A model generated the notes under the pieces. That model was not told the origin of the DNA and did not search any database. It was given only the letters and a program-made list of their open reading frames with translations. Of a DNA stretch of 39,665 nucleotides, positions 16,200 to 24,633 are shown one piece after another. How positions within the stretch are numbered: the first letter of the stretch is position 1; each line of letters opens with the position of its first letter. The DNA is from Acidobacteriota bacterium (GTDB lineage: Bacteria > Acidobacteriota > UBA6911 > JACOSC01), in the NCBI GenBank assembly GCA_016179055.1, contig JACOSC010000122.1, positions 1 to 39,665 on the forward strand. Direction: 5' to 3'. Both the position numbers and the translations under genes were made by a program.

Positions 16200-17336
16200 C
16201 TATCGCTGTTCCAGTGGCGCCAATTTCTGTGGATAGGGCAATCCGGTATATTCAGCGCGCGGTCTGATCAACCGATTATGCTTCAGTTGTTCCAGCACGT
16301 GTGCCGTCCAGCCACTAATCCGGCTGATGGCAAAGACTGGAGTAAACAAGTCGATAGCAATTCCGAGCATATAATAAACGGAGCCCGAATAAAAATCAAC
16401 GTTACAATTGAGACCCTTCTCCCACTTAACGATTTCCTCAATCTGTCTGGAGATCTGGAACAACTTCACATGGCCCGTCTGCTCGCCGAGTTCCTTCGAC
16501 ATCTGCCGCAGATGCGTCGCCCGCGGATCCTCGGTACGATAAACACGATGACCGAATCCGGGAATTTTCCGTTTCTGCGCAAAGGCGTCGCGCAAATACC
16601 GCTCGACGCGATCAGGCTGCTCAATTTCCAGCAACATGCGCATTACCGCCTCATTGGCGCCGCCATGAAGCGGTCCCTTCAGCGCGCCAATACCGGAAGT
16701 AATGGCCGAATACATATCAGTTAATGTGGATGCGGTAACCCGTGCGGCAAAAGTGGAGGCATTCAACTCATGATCGGCATGCAGCACGAGAGCGATATCC
16801 AGCCCGCGCGCGCTGGTGGAATCCGGCACCTTGCCGGTGAGCATATAGAGAAAATTTGCGGCATGGTCGAGATCAGGCCGCGGCGGCACTACCTCCAGTC
16901 CCTTCCGCAGTCGATCAAACGCCGCGATGATGGTAGTAAATTGCGCTAGTAGCCGCAGGGATCGTCGAACATTGGCTTCATACGAATTATTGCTGAGATC
17001 AGAATCATACATTGAAAGCATGGAAGTGACAGTTCGCAGAACATCCATAGGCAGTGCACTTCTCATCTGCGAACTCATCAGAGCCAATAAGTCCATGGGC
17101 AAGTTGCGCTCCGCGGCTATGGCTGCGCGCAATTGGCCAAGTTCCGCGCGGGAGGGGAATTTGCCGAACCAAAGCAAGTGGGCCACTTCTTCGAAGGACG
17201 TCCCTAAAGCTAAATCGTGTATATCATAGCCTCGATAAGATAGTACCCCTTGCTCGCCATCGATATAGCAGATATCCGAAGCGGTCGCGACGATATCTTC
17301 AAGACCTTCCTTAAAAACCAATCTTGAGCCCGACAT
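16200..17336 (-). CDS. gltA: Citrate synthase (378 aa)
   Basis: Condenses oxaloacetate with acetyl-CoA to citrate, the entry step of the TCA cycle. The catalytic triad is present: H224 in GPLHGGANEAV, H263 in GFGHRVYRTEDPR, and D314 in NVDFYSG. Other marks are YRGYDIHDLA (34-43) and HADHELNASTFAARVTAS (186-203). The length of 378 residues and the N-terminus (GLEDIVATASDICYIDGEQG) fit the short, Gram-positive/archaeal-type class, in which 2-methylcitrate synthase activity is sometimes found. Synthase specificity cannot be settled from sequence alone. An AGGTGG ribosome site lies 7 bases upstream of the ATG. The gene is followed by the SurA-like gene in the same direction after about 340 bases. 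Confidence 0.95.
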   Translation of the reverse strand: MSGSRLVFKEGLEDIVATASDICYIDGEQGVLSYRGYDIHDLALGTSFEEVAHLLWFGKFPSRAELGQLRAAIAAERNLPMDLLALMSSQMRSALPMDVLRTVTSMLSMYDSDLSNNSYEANVRRSLRLLAQFTTIIAAFDRLRKGLEVVPPRPDLDHAANFLYMLTGKVPDSTSARGLDIALVLHADHELNASTFAARVTASTLTDMYSAITSGIGALKGPLHGGANEAVMRMLLEIEQPDRVERYLRDAFAQKRKIPGFGHRVYRTEDPRATHLRQMSKELGEQTGHVKLFQISRQIEEIVKWEKGLNCNVDFYSGSVYYMLGIAIDLFTPVFAISRISGWTAHVLEQLKHNRLIRPRAEYTGLPYPQKLAPLEQR

Positions 17337-17659
17337 ATAATGCCACCTGATAAAATATTAGCGAGAATTCAAGCCGACACCAAAAAATCAAAAACAATTT
17401 ATTACGCTGAATGCACCTAACAGATACCAACCATTATTAACGCTATATATTGACAGAACCGCCGCCTTAAAGCAAGGTCTCTCTTCAACATTTAAGCCGA
17501 ATAAATTCAGATGAATTTTGCCGTAAATGACCAGACCAAACTATACGACACACGCTGTGTAGATACGAACCCCCCGCTATGCCAATTTTCCACAGGAGCC
17601 TTTCCAAGCGGAAAAAAATCACGCAGATAATTAACAGATCAAAGGTTACGCGGTAAGCA
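17337..17659. other. 323-base gap between citrate synthase and tmRNA
   Basis: AT-richer than its surroundings. It should contain the citrate synthase promoter, but I cannot identify convincing -35 and -10 boxes. No reading frame of interest and no strong hairpin is seen. Confidence 0.4.
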
Positions 17660-18011
17660 TGGTGGAGGTGGCGGGAATCGAACCCGCGTCCGAGAGAGTT
17701 CAGCGTACAGGCTCTACATACTTATCCTTTTCTCAATTGTCGCCGCATACGAGATGAAAAGGAAAACTCGGTCCGCAGCCAGCCCTAGTTTAGATTCGCC
17801 GGCGACCCTAAGGCGTAACGCGCCGACTATCCTACTAAGTGACGCTATGTCCGATCCCGTAGGAGAAAACCGGCATAACGGGCCGCCTAATTAGGCAGCC
17901 AGTGCAAACTCTGTGTTTGCTCTTAAATTTATTTTCCACAGTTTAACGAGATGCGGAGAACTCGGTATGCCCCTGCCGCCTCTTCACCCTCGTCGAATCC
18001 AGTGCACCCCC
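17660..18011 (-). ncRNA. ssrA: tmRNA (ssrA), 352 nt
   Basis: Rescues stalled ribosomes and tags the unfinished protein. The 5' end GGGGGTG pairs with CACCTCC before the encoded ACCA 3' end (7-bp acceptor stem). The T-arm GGTTCGATTCCC and the 5' sequence GCACTGGATTCGACG are the usual tmRNA ends. The tag reading frame at 17891-17920 encodes ANTEFALAA then TAA, so the full tag with the charged alanine is AANTEFALAA. It is the standard one-piece form, not permuted. Pseudoknot-like paired segments are visible between the tag and the 3' end. Confidence 0.97.
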
Positions 18012-18066
18012 ACTGATTCAGCGTGGCCCAACTTGAAACAGACTCAATAGACGAGAGAGCTGAGCG

Positions 18067-18100
18067 CATTCCTAACGAACAATCATTCCTAACAAACAAT
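18067..18100. repeat. 17-base tandem duplication at the tmRNA transcription start region
   Basis: CATTCCTAACGAACAAT (18067-18083) is immediately repeated at 18084-18100 with one change (G to A). It falls between the predicted tmRNA -10 box and the mature 5' end, so it is within the leader removed by processing. Confidence 0.8.
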
Positions 18101-18103
18101 CAA

Positions 18104-18132
18104 AAAATACCATAGGGCGCTTGGCTTGTCAA
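18104..18132 (-). promoter_or_regulatory. tmRNA promoter
   Basis: On the minus strand a perfect TTGACA (18127-18132) and TATTTT (18104-18109) are separated by 17 bases. Transcription would start near 18097, leaving about 86 bases of 5' leader before mature tmRNA. Confidence 0.7.
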
Positions 18133-18276
18133 ATCGGCAGCGCGTCCCTGGAATTCCTGGTCGGGTGTGATGTGGCGCGGTCTCAGTGAATTTCTTTCGG
18201 AAAAATTGTGCCCCCGTCGATCTTGTGGAATTTTGCTATTGCGACCCCTGGTAATTTATACTACAGTATTCTTGTG

Positions 18277-19107
18277 ATGATCGAGGTGTTGGCAGTTTTC
18301 ATAAGCGGGCTCATAATCGGCAGCTTTCTAAATGTCTGTATCTATCGAATACCTCGCAATGAATCGATTGTCTTCCCCGGTTCCCACTGCCCTGAATGTC
18401 ATCAGAAAATCGCGTACTACGACAACATTCCCGTGTTTAGCTATCTTTGGCTGAGGGGTCGTTGTCGTCATTGTAGGCGGCCCATACCGCCCCACTATGC
18501 GACGGTCGAGCTTCTGACGGCTACCATCTATGCGATCTGTTACATTAATGCGCCTTCCCTCTCGCTCTTCGTGATCGGCGCCGTGTTTGCCACTTTGATC
18601 ATTCCATTGATCTTTATCGACTATTACCATTTTATACTGCCCGATGTAATTACCTATCCGGGAATGGCGCTCGGCCTGGCGCTTAGCCCGCTTCATCCGA
18701 TTGAGCACTGGAATGATTTTCTGACGATCAGCGTGTATGACATGCTTAACGTTCACATGAACTCTCCCATCGTTCACTCGCTGGTCGGCTCACTGGTTGG
18801 CATTTTTCTCGGCGGCGGCATATTGTGGGTGGTCGCGGAGGTCTATTTTCGAGTGCGCAAGATGGAAGGACTAGGTCTTGGCGACGTAAAGATGATGGCT
18901 ATGGTCGGCGCCTTCCTCGGCTGGAAACTGGCTTGGTTGACCACCTTTTTCGGATCCCTTGTGGGATCGCTTTATGGCGGGTTTCTTATCATTACTCAAG
19001 GCAAAACCCTTCAGCATAAGCTTTACTTCGGAACGTTCCTGGGCTTTGGAGCTATTGTGGCTCTGTTATATGGCGGAATGATTCTCGACCACTATTTTCG
19101 CGTTTAG
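18277..19107 (+). CDS. pilD: Prepilin peptidase / N-methyltransferase, A24 family (276 aa)
   Basis: Membrane aspartic protease that cleaves the short leader of type IV prepilins and type II secretion pseudopilins and methylates the new N-terminus. Start at ATG 18277 gives the usual N-terminus, a first helix (IEVLAVFISGLIIGSFLNVCIYRIP); the frame is open upstream to 18208. The cytoplasmic zinc loop carries C38-x2-C41 and C63-x2-C66. The catalytic aspartates are D115 in IDYYHFILPD and D203 in GLGDVKMM. About eight membrane helices are visible. An insert of roughly 20 residues (about 140-165) precedes helix V. The histidine kinase gene starts 39 bases downstream in the same direction. Confidence 0.94.
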   Translation: MIEVLAVFISGLIIGSFLNVCIYRIPRNESIVFPGSHCPECHQKIAYYDNIPVFSYLWLRGRCRHCRRPIPPHYATVELLTATIYAICYINAPSLSLFVIGAVFATLIIPLIFIDYYHFILPDVITYPGMALGLALSPLHPIEHWNDFLTISVYDMLNVHMNSPIVHSLVGSLVGIFLGGGILWVVAEVYFRVRKMEGLGLGDVKMMAMVGAFLGWKLAWLTTFFGSLVGSLYGGFLIITQGKTLQHKLYFGTFLGFGAIVALLYGGMILDHYFRV

Positions 19108-19146
19108 TTGTCCAGCCCCTCCCCCTTCCTAATCATCCGAATATGA

Positions 19147-20652
19147 GTGACTGACGAAGCCTCGATGAGAAGTGAATTTCCTTCTGGGATTAATTTCGTG
19201 CGCCGTATGGGTAAGACCCTGCAGTCCCACGGGCGGGAAGTGTTGTTTACCGCTCTTTTTTTTGTTGCCGGAGTGCAAGCCGCACGCCTTTATGACTATT
19301 GGCATCGCCGCGCGGTTTGGCCACTACCGCTAGGGAGCGCGGAGAATGGCGGTGTAGCTTATTTCACATGGGTGGCCCTCGTTCTCCTTCCCCTTATTCT
19401 TTTTGGATTGCTATGGGAAGTGGCGGTTTCCGTTAAGACGCACCGCGGCGGCGCCGAAAAAAGAGTCAGGCAAGCCCAGGCCGCCGGCGGCGGAGTCTAT
19501 CAGTTCATCGGAAAACTTAAAGCGCGGGAAGTGGAATTGCAACGGCATCACCAAATCGCTAAGGAAAGCGCAGAACGCCATGAGCAGTTCAACGAGCAAA
19601 TTATCCTCAGCATCGAAAGCGCCTTGCTCACTATTGGCGAGACCGGTGCGGTGAATACTTTCAACCCGGCCGCCGAAGAATTATTCAAGCAGCCGGGGGA
19701 AACAGTCAAAGGCCAACCCTATGCCCAAGTCTTTGAACGCAGTCCGGAGTTGGTAAGACTCATCGATGGCGCCCTCCATCAAGACCTATCCTTCCGCCGG
19801 CAAGAGTTCCATATCGCGGACCATAACGGGCAGACACATCATGTCGGCGCCGCCGTGACACCCATACGACAACCCTGGGGACAGACCACCGGGGTGCTAT
19901 GTCTCATTACGGATCTCACGGAGATCGTCGAACTGCAACAACGGATCAAACTGAAAGAGAATCTGGCGTCCCTAGGAGAAATCACGGCGGGAATCGCTCA
20001 CGAATTTAAGAACGCTCTGGCGACGATTGGCGGCTACGCCCAGTTGATTGCCAAGGAGACGCAAGACGCCGAAGTCGCCGAGAACATACACGTCATCCGC
20101 ATGGAGGTCGCCGCGCTGTCACAGACCGTGTCCAATTTTCTCGACTTTGCCAAGCCGGGCGCCATGGTCATGGAAGAAATTTCTCTAGCGGAGCTGGTCG
20201 AGAACTGTATACGAGACTTGGAAACGGAATCCCAATTTACGCATGTGCGCTGGGCGATGGAAGGCGTCTTTTCCGAAGTACGCGCCGATCGCATCCTGTT
20301 GAAGCAGGCGCTGCTCAATATACTACGTAATGCCGCGGAAGCGACCCCTAAAGAGCGGTCCGAACGGGTCGTCGAGGAGACGAGCGCCACCCGCGTACTG
20401 GTGCGCGGTCGTATCGAACAGCATGGTGCGGACAAGCAGGTTGTCGTGGAAATTGAGGATAACGGCGTTGGCCTCTCCGTCGCCGACCTGGAAAAGATTT
20501 TCTTGCCGTTTTTCACAACAAAGCCCAGTGGCACCGGCCTCGGTTTAGCGATTACGCAAAAGCATATCGTCTTTCACAACGGGAAAATTACCGCCGTTCG
20601 GCGGTCGCCCGACGCGGGCATGCGTTTTATCATCTCGTTGCCGGCGGTTTGA
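19147..20652 (+). CDS. Membrane PAS-domain sensor histidine kinase (501 aa)
   Basis: Two-component sensor of the NtrB/AtoS-like type. Two membrane helices (about 31-49 and 70-92) flank a short loop of about 20 residues, so it has little periplasmic sensing surface. A coiled coil (about 118-150) and one PAS domain (about 150-262, with ILSIESALLTIGETGAVNTFNPAAEELF) follow. The HisKA domain has the phosphorylated H285 in AGIAHEFKNAL. The ATPase domain has NILRNAAEAT (N box, 391-400), DNGVGL (438-443) and TTKPSGTGLGL (457-467). It starts with GTG; an ATG six codons later is possible. No response regulator is adjacent. Coupling to the prepilin peptidase gene 39 bases upstream hints at a pilus or secretion signal (PilS-like), but that is only positional. 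Confidence 0.92.
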   Translation: MTDEASMRSEFPSGINFVRRMGKTLQSHGREVLFTALFFVAGVQAARLYDYWHRRAVWPLPLGSAENGGVAYFTWVALVLLPLILFGLLWEVAVSVKTHRGGAEKRVRQAQAAGGGVYQFIGKLKAREVELQRHHQIAKESAERHEQFNEQIILSIESALLTIGETGAVNTFNPAAEELFKQPGETVKGQPYAQVFERSPELVRLIDGALHQDLSFRRQEFHIADHNGQTHHVGAAVTPIRQPWGQTTGVLCLITDLTEIVELQQRIKLKENLASLGEITAGIAHEFKNALATIGGYAQLIAKETQDAEVAENIHVIRMEVAALSQTVSNFLDFAKPGAMVMEEISLAELVENCIRDLETESQFTHVRWAMEGVFSEVRADRILLKQALLNILRNAAEATPKERSERVVEETSATRVLVRGRIEQHGADKQVVVEIEDNGVGLSVADLEKIFLPFFTTKPSGTGLGLAITQKHIVFHNGKITAVRRSPDAGMRFIISLPAV

Positions 20653-20739
20653 TCCGGGGAAGACGGGAACGGCCGTCATCGTTAAGTCTGGCGCACATAC
20701 GCGCGAGCTTGGTCTCGTAGGCCTATGGACAGCCACCGG

Positions 20740-22647
20740 TTACTTGCGGGCTTCCAACCTGACCTTGGCTTTAAGGGATTGGCTGTTGCGAATGACAACC
20801 ACCTCAACCTCGTCGCCGGGCTTTTTGCTGCGCAAGGCATAAGTAAAGTCCTGCAAGTTGCTGATTTTCTTCCCATCGAATTCTATCATACGATCCGCGG
20901 CTTTCAAGCCGGCTTTAGCGGCAGGGCTATTCTCACGAACGTCGGCAAAGAGCACGCCCACCACTTCTTCGGCCATATCCGGAATGGATCCAAAATAGGG
21001 ACCGTAACCTCCTCCGCCGCCACTGGCGCTGCTGCTGACCACGGGCAAGGCTTCTTCGGGCACTTTTGTGTAGAGCGGCCGCGGGTCGGCGCCGTCGAGG
21101 GCGCGCGTCATCAGGTATACCATTCGCACGACTTTCTCGGCGGCCGGCGCGTCGATCTTTTGCCAAACATCCGTCGGCTTGTGATAATCGCTGTGCAAAC
21201 CGGAAAAAATGAATAAAACGGGGACGCTCTTGAGATTAAATGAGGCATGATCGCTGGGGCCGCGGCCGCCGGCCGATGGCTCTCCGATTAAATCCACCTT
21301 CCGACTGGCCCACGCGGCCAGCTCCCGAAAACCGGTGGAAGTGCCGACCCCGCCGATCTTGATCTTGCCGGCCCGCGACCGGCCAATCATATCCATATTG
21401 ATCATAGCTATAGTCTTCTCGAGGGGAAACCTGGGATTCTTGGTGTAGTATGAGGAGCCGAGCAAGCCTATTTCTTCCCCGGCAAACGCCAGGAAGATAA
21501 TGCTCCGTCTGAGATGCTGCTTATCACGCGCAATAGCACGAGCCAGAGTAAGGAGGCCGGCCGTCCCGGACGCATTATCGTCCGCGCCGTAATGTATTTT
21601 TCCCACGGACTTCGGGGCCAAGGAATTTCGTCCGCCGAGACCGAGATGATCGTAATGTGCGCCCAGCACTACGGCCTCATCGGCCCAGGGCGACCCGTCA
21701 GCCTGCAAATACCCAACCACGTTGCGGACGTCCTTCCGCACGTGCCGGGCGTCAATCTCGATCGCGGCCTGCGCGCCATGCAGTGGAAAAGACTTCGGCG
21801 TTAAAGCCGTATCGATTTCTTTTTGAATTTCACTCAGACGGGTCTTGTAAAGCGACAGTATGGAATCAGCCACGGCGACCTTGATCCTGACGATGACGAT
21901 ACCGAGATCAGCCGTCGTCCCCTGTGGGGAGGAGAAATCTTCTTCTTTATCGGCAGGATGGTTATTGATGTCTTTTACAATCAATACGGCTTTGGCGCCA
22001 TGGTTCTTGGCGTTGACCGCCTTGCTGGACAGCGAGGAATGAAAGGTTGGCTGTATCCCATTGAATTTGCTTTTGGGATCATTCTCCTGAGGCTCATCGT
22101 CCAATATCAAAACAATCTTATCCGTAACGTCAATGCCCCGATAATCATCGTACTGATATTCCTCCGCCGTGATTCCATATCCGGCAAAGACCAGCGGGCC
22201 GCTTAACTGATTTTGATCGCTCTGGCCGGCAAAACTACTTAGGCGATAGCTCTCGTTCAGCGTGAGATCGAGTGATTTCTGCGGTCCTAGGGTAACGCGG
22301 CATTGATTACGAGGGCCTAGTTCCGTGCTGGCAATGATCGAAAATTTTTGGAAGTAGCTGCCGCCCTCGCCTCCCGGGGATAGGCCGGACTTTTGGAATT
22401 CCTTGGCGATGTATTCGGAGGCGCGGTCCAGTTCGGGAGTTCCATTTCCCCGTCCTTTTAACGAATCGCCGGCCAAATATTTAACTTGCTTTAGATAGTA
22501 TCGAGCCGATATGCTCTTATAGCCGGCCGCCTGCTCCACGGATGGCAACGCGTTATAGTCCGCTCCCCACAGTCCAACGGATAAGGCGGCGGCCGCCAGC
22601 AGAAGCCATACGGACAGTGCCCGCCGTTCCATCTTAACTCTAGTCAT
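20740..22647 (-). CDS. Exported M28-family metallopeptidase with PA and PDZ domains (635 aa)
   Basis: Secreted zinc aminopeptidase-like enzyme. A signal peptide (hydrophobic core about 12-28) is followed by a PA-type insert (about 150-265, FAGYGITAEEYQYDDYRGIDVTDKIVLIL). The M28 catalytic domain carries the metal and catalytic residues H331 in GAHYDHLG, D356 in GADDNASG, E391/E392 in AGEEIGLLGS, D419 in INMDMIGR and H489 in SDYHKPTD. A glycine-rich linker (about 538-552) leads to a C-terminal PDZ domain (about 560-635, SPAAKAGLKAADRMIEFDGKKI), which may bind substrate tails or partners. A ribosome site AGAGGT precedes the ATG. A second, very different M28-type gene lies at 30855-33827. Confidence 0.93.
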   Translation of the reverse strand: MTRVKMERRALSVWLLLAAAALSVGLWGADYNALPSVEQAAGYKSISARYYLKQVKYLAGDSLKGRGNGTPELDRASEYIAKEFQKSGLSPGGEGGSYFQKFSIIASTELGPRNQCRVTLGPQKSLDLTLNESYRLSSFAGQSDQNQLSGPLVFAGYGITAEEYQYDDYRGIDVTDKIVLILDDEPQENDPKSKFNGIQPTFHSSLSSKAVNAKNHGAKAVLIVKDINNHPADKEEDFSSPQGTTADLGIVIVRIKVAVADSILSLYKTRLSEIQKEIDTALTPKSFPLHGAQAAIEIDARHVRKDVRNVVGYLQADGSPWADEAVVLGAHYDHLGLGGRNSLAPKSVGKIHYGADDNASGTAGLLTLARAIARDKQHLRRSIIFLAFAGEEIGLLGSSYYTKNPRFPLEKTIAMINMDMIGRSRAGKIKIGGVGTSTGFRELAAWASRKVDLIGEPSAGGRGPSDHASFNLKSVPVLFIFSGLHSDYHKPTDVWQKIDAPAAEKVVRMVYLMTRALDGADPRPLYTKVPEEALPVVSSSASGGGGGYGPYFGSIPDMAEEVVGVLFADVRENSPAAKAGLKAADRMIEFDGKKISNLQDFTYALRSKKPGDEVEVVVIRNSQSLKAKVRLEARK

Positions 22648-22728
22648 AATGTACCTCTTGAGAAGTGTCGATTGCCGGCCTGCCGTCGCCTAGCGCCAAG
22701 CGCTACCGCGGCCGTTTGCTCAAGGCCG

Positions 22729-23379
22729 TTATTCATTAATATCCAAAAGTTGGCGCAGATCGTCAATTAGAAAATCCGGGCGCGCCGCTCGCAATTTTTC
22801 CCCGCCGATCCCATAGGTAACGCCGCAAGTAAGAACTCCGGCGCGGCGACCGGTTAAGATATCGTTGGCCGTGTCTCCAATCATTAAGGTTTCGTTTGGA
22901 AGAGCTTGTGTGGCCTCGAGCAGATACAACACCCCCATGGGATCCGGTTTTTTTCGCGGGAACTTATCACTGCCCAGAACATAGCGAAAGTAATCGATGA
23001 TGGCCAGCTTGGTTAGCATGATTTGCGTAAGCTCGGTCAGCTTATTGGTCAGGACCGCTAGCGGTTTCTTTTGCAGCGCGTGCAGCGTCTCTAACACACC
23101 GGGAAACAATTGCGTGTGATCCAGCATGTGCCGTCGGTAATCCTCGAGAAAGTACGTCAGCCCTTGTTTCCGTTCCGCTTCGGGGGTCTCCGGCGGAAGC
23201 GCCCGTTGGACCAAAAGGTGGGCGCCATCGCCAATGAGCCCATAAATGGCGCTCAATGGTAGTTCTTCATAGCCCATCCGTCCCCGCATGGCGTTAACAC
23301 TGTTTGCGATATCCAGCATGGAATCCAACAATGTACCGTCTAAATCAAAAATTATCAGGCCAGTCTTGATTCTTTTCAC
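22729..23379 (-). CDS. HAD-family hydrolase, phosphoglycolate phosphatase-like (216 aa)
   Basis: Phosphatase of the haloacid dehalogenase superfamily, subfamily IA, closest in appearance to Gph, which removes phosphate from 2-phosphoglycolate; other small phosphoesters are possible. GTG 23379 is chosen as the start because it puts motif I near the N-terminus (FDLDGTLLDS, nucleophile D12, acid/base D14). A GGAG lies 9 bases upstream, and the length fits the family; the frame runs open to 23484. Motif II is VLTNKLTEL, motif III lysine is in RKKPDPMGV, and motif IV is MIGDTANDILTGRRAG. The cap domain lies between motifs I and II. A single gene between two exported-protein genes. Confidence 0.88.
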   Translation of the reverse strand: MKRIKTGLIIFDLDGTLLDSMLDIANSVNAMRGRMGYEELPLSAIYGLIGDGAHLLVQRALPPETPEAERKQGLTYFLEDYRRHMLDHTQLFPGVLETLHALQKKPLAVLTNKLTELTQIMLTKLAIIDYFRYVLGSDKFPRKKPDPMGVLYLLEATQALPNETLMIGDTANDILTGRRAGVLTCGVTYGIGGEKLRAARPDFLIDDLRQLLDINE

Positions 23380-23988
23380 TAGGGACGACTCCACGGCATT
23401 ATAGTTCCCACGCCACCGCTCAGAAACTATACCAGAACCTAGGCCGCAGATGCCAGCGGTATACGGGCAGCAGGTTTGTATCAAATTTGTTGGTGGTTTG
23501 AATCAACCAAGAGGATTTTCTGGTTAGGGTTTTGTATATTTATGGTAGGATTCATTTAACCACAAAGACACGAAGACACAAAGTTGAAAACGTTTAAGCC
23601 AATAACACGTGAAACGGAGAGGATTGAAAAAATAATCGGGGACGCGTTTAATGTAACAACTCTGGGACCAGGATTGAAGGCTGGAAGTAAGCGAATGGTT
23701 TTGTGAGCTTAGTGCCTTTGTGTCATCGTAGTAAGATTTATTCTGAATCCTTTTTCAGCATTCAGATACTCGGAAAAACCCCATCTCTTGTCCATTCTTA
23801 CCTATATTCTTGACGCGCACCCCCTCGGAAAGAGATGGAGCAGCTTCGCCTGCTCCGTGAAAAGCTTACCGGGTAGGTCTCATTTCGAAAGAAGAGAAGG
23901 CCGCGTGGTCGGGTCGTTGATAGTGGCGCCTGCGCTCCGTCGCCGTGGACAGGGCGACGGAGCGCAGATGAAATGGTCGACGAAAAAC
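23380..23988. other. About 600-base non-coding stretch with repeat fragments
   Basis: Contains ACCACAAAGACACGAAG-type text at about 23560-23580, a common intergenic repeat fragment in environmental bacteria (similar text at 39352), and a strong hairpin at 23930-23967. No supported gene. Confidence 0.5.
23930..23967 (-). terminator. Perfect 15-bp hairpin after the exported hypothetical gene
   Basis: CTGCGCTCCGTCGCC (23930-23944) pairs perfectly with GGCGACGGAGCGCAG (23953-23967) around an 8-base loop, 21 bases after the stop codon of the minus-strand gene. No T run follows. It may terminate that transcript or be a member of a GC-rich palindrome family. Confidence 0.5.
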
Positions 23989-24633
23989 TTAAGATCCGGT
24001 AATGATTGGGTCGTACTGAACGTTCAGCAGGATTTCATTGTTTGGCGGATTCGACGGCAGTCGTGCAAAACTGTCAATAATACTGCCGAACAATCCACAA
24101 CCCGAGGACCTCGGCACGCCGAACTCATTGTTGACATAAGTGGCGGTGCCAAGCGACTGGTCATAAAGCACTCCGACCAGCGAGCCACTGCTGCCGGTGG
24201 TCATAATGGCATTGATGGGGCCAATGCCACAATTCGATCCCAACAGCGAATTAATCAGGCGAACCTTTAAAGATATTGAGAAATTGGCCTCTCCGGTGAT
24301 CGGATTTAAAGCCCCCATCGCATCACCCTGAGGTTCCATCCTAACAGTTATATCCCCAATCAGCGGAACAGAAATCACGGTGTCTGGGAATTCTATACCA
24401 GAAATCGGGATGGTTACGATACCGTCAGTGTCAACCGACCCACCAATCGATGGCGGAGAATCCGGGTTAATGTTAAATTGTTGTGTCCCGACTTTGATAT
24501 ATCCACTGGTTGCCGTAATGACAAAGTCCCCCGGGTTATCCACGGTATCGGCCAAGGTGAAAGGAGACGAGACCATCGCGAACAGGCTAATGGCCAAAAG
24601 CACAGCCATAGAGATTTTATTTCGTAACATCAA
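23989..24633 (-). CDS. Exported beta-rich protein of unknown function (214 aa)
   Basis: I do not recognise a named family with certainty. A clear signal peptide (MMLRNKISMAVLLAISLFAMVSS, cleavage near TLA-DT) precedes a mature part rich in glycine, serine, isoleucine and valine, with short strand-like segments (GIVTIPISGIEFP, ISVPLIGDITVRMEP) and two cysteines (in GSNCGIGP and SSGCGLFG) that could form a disulfide. The phrase LNPITGEANFSISLKVRLINSLLGSNCGIGPINAIMTTG resembles repeated motifs of secreted proteins I associate with actinobacteria; this is a memory-based impression only. A strong AAAGGAGGA ribosome site supports the start. It is divergent from the subtilase gene about 800 bases away. 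Confidence 0.8.
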   Translation of the reverse strand: MMLRNKISMAVLLAISLFAMVSSPFTLADTVDNPGDFVITATSGYIKVGTQQFNINPDSPPSIGGSVDTDGIVTIPISGIEFPDTVISVPLIGDITVRMEPQGDAMGALNPITGEANFSISLKVRLINSLLGSNCGIGPINAIMTTGSSGSLVGVLYDQSLGTATYVNNEFGVPRSSGCGLFGSIIDSFARLPSNPPNNEILLNVQYDPIITGS

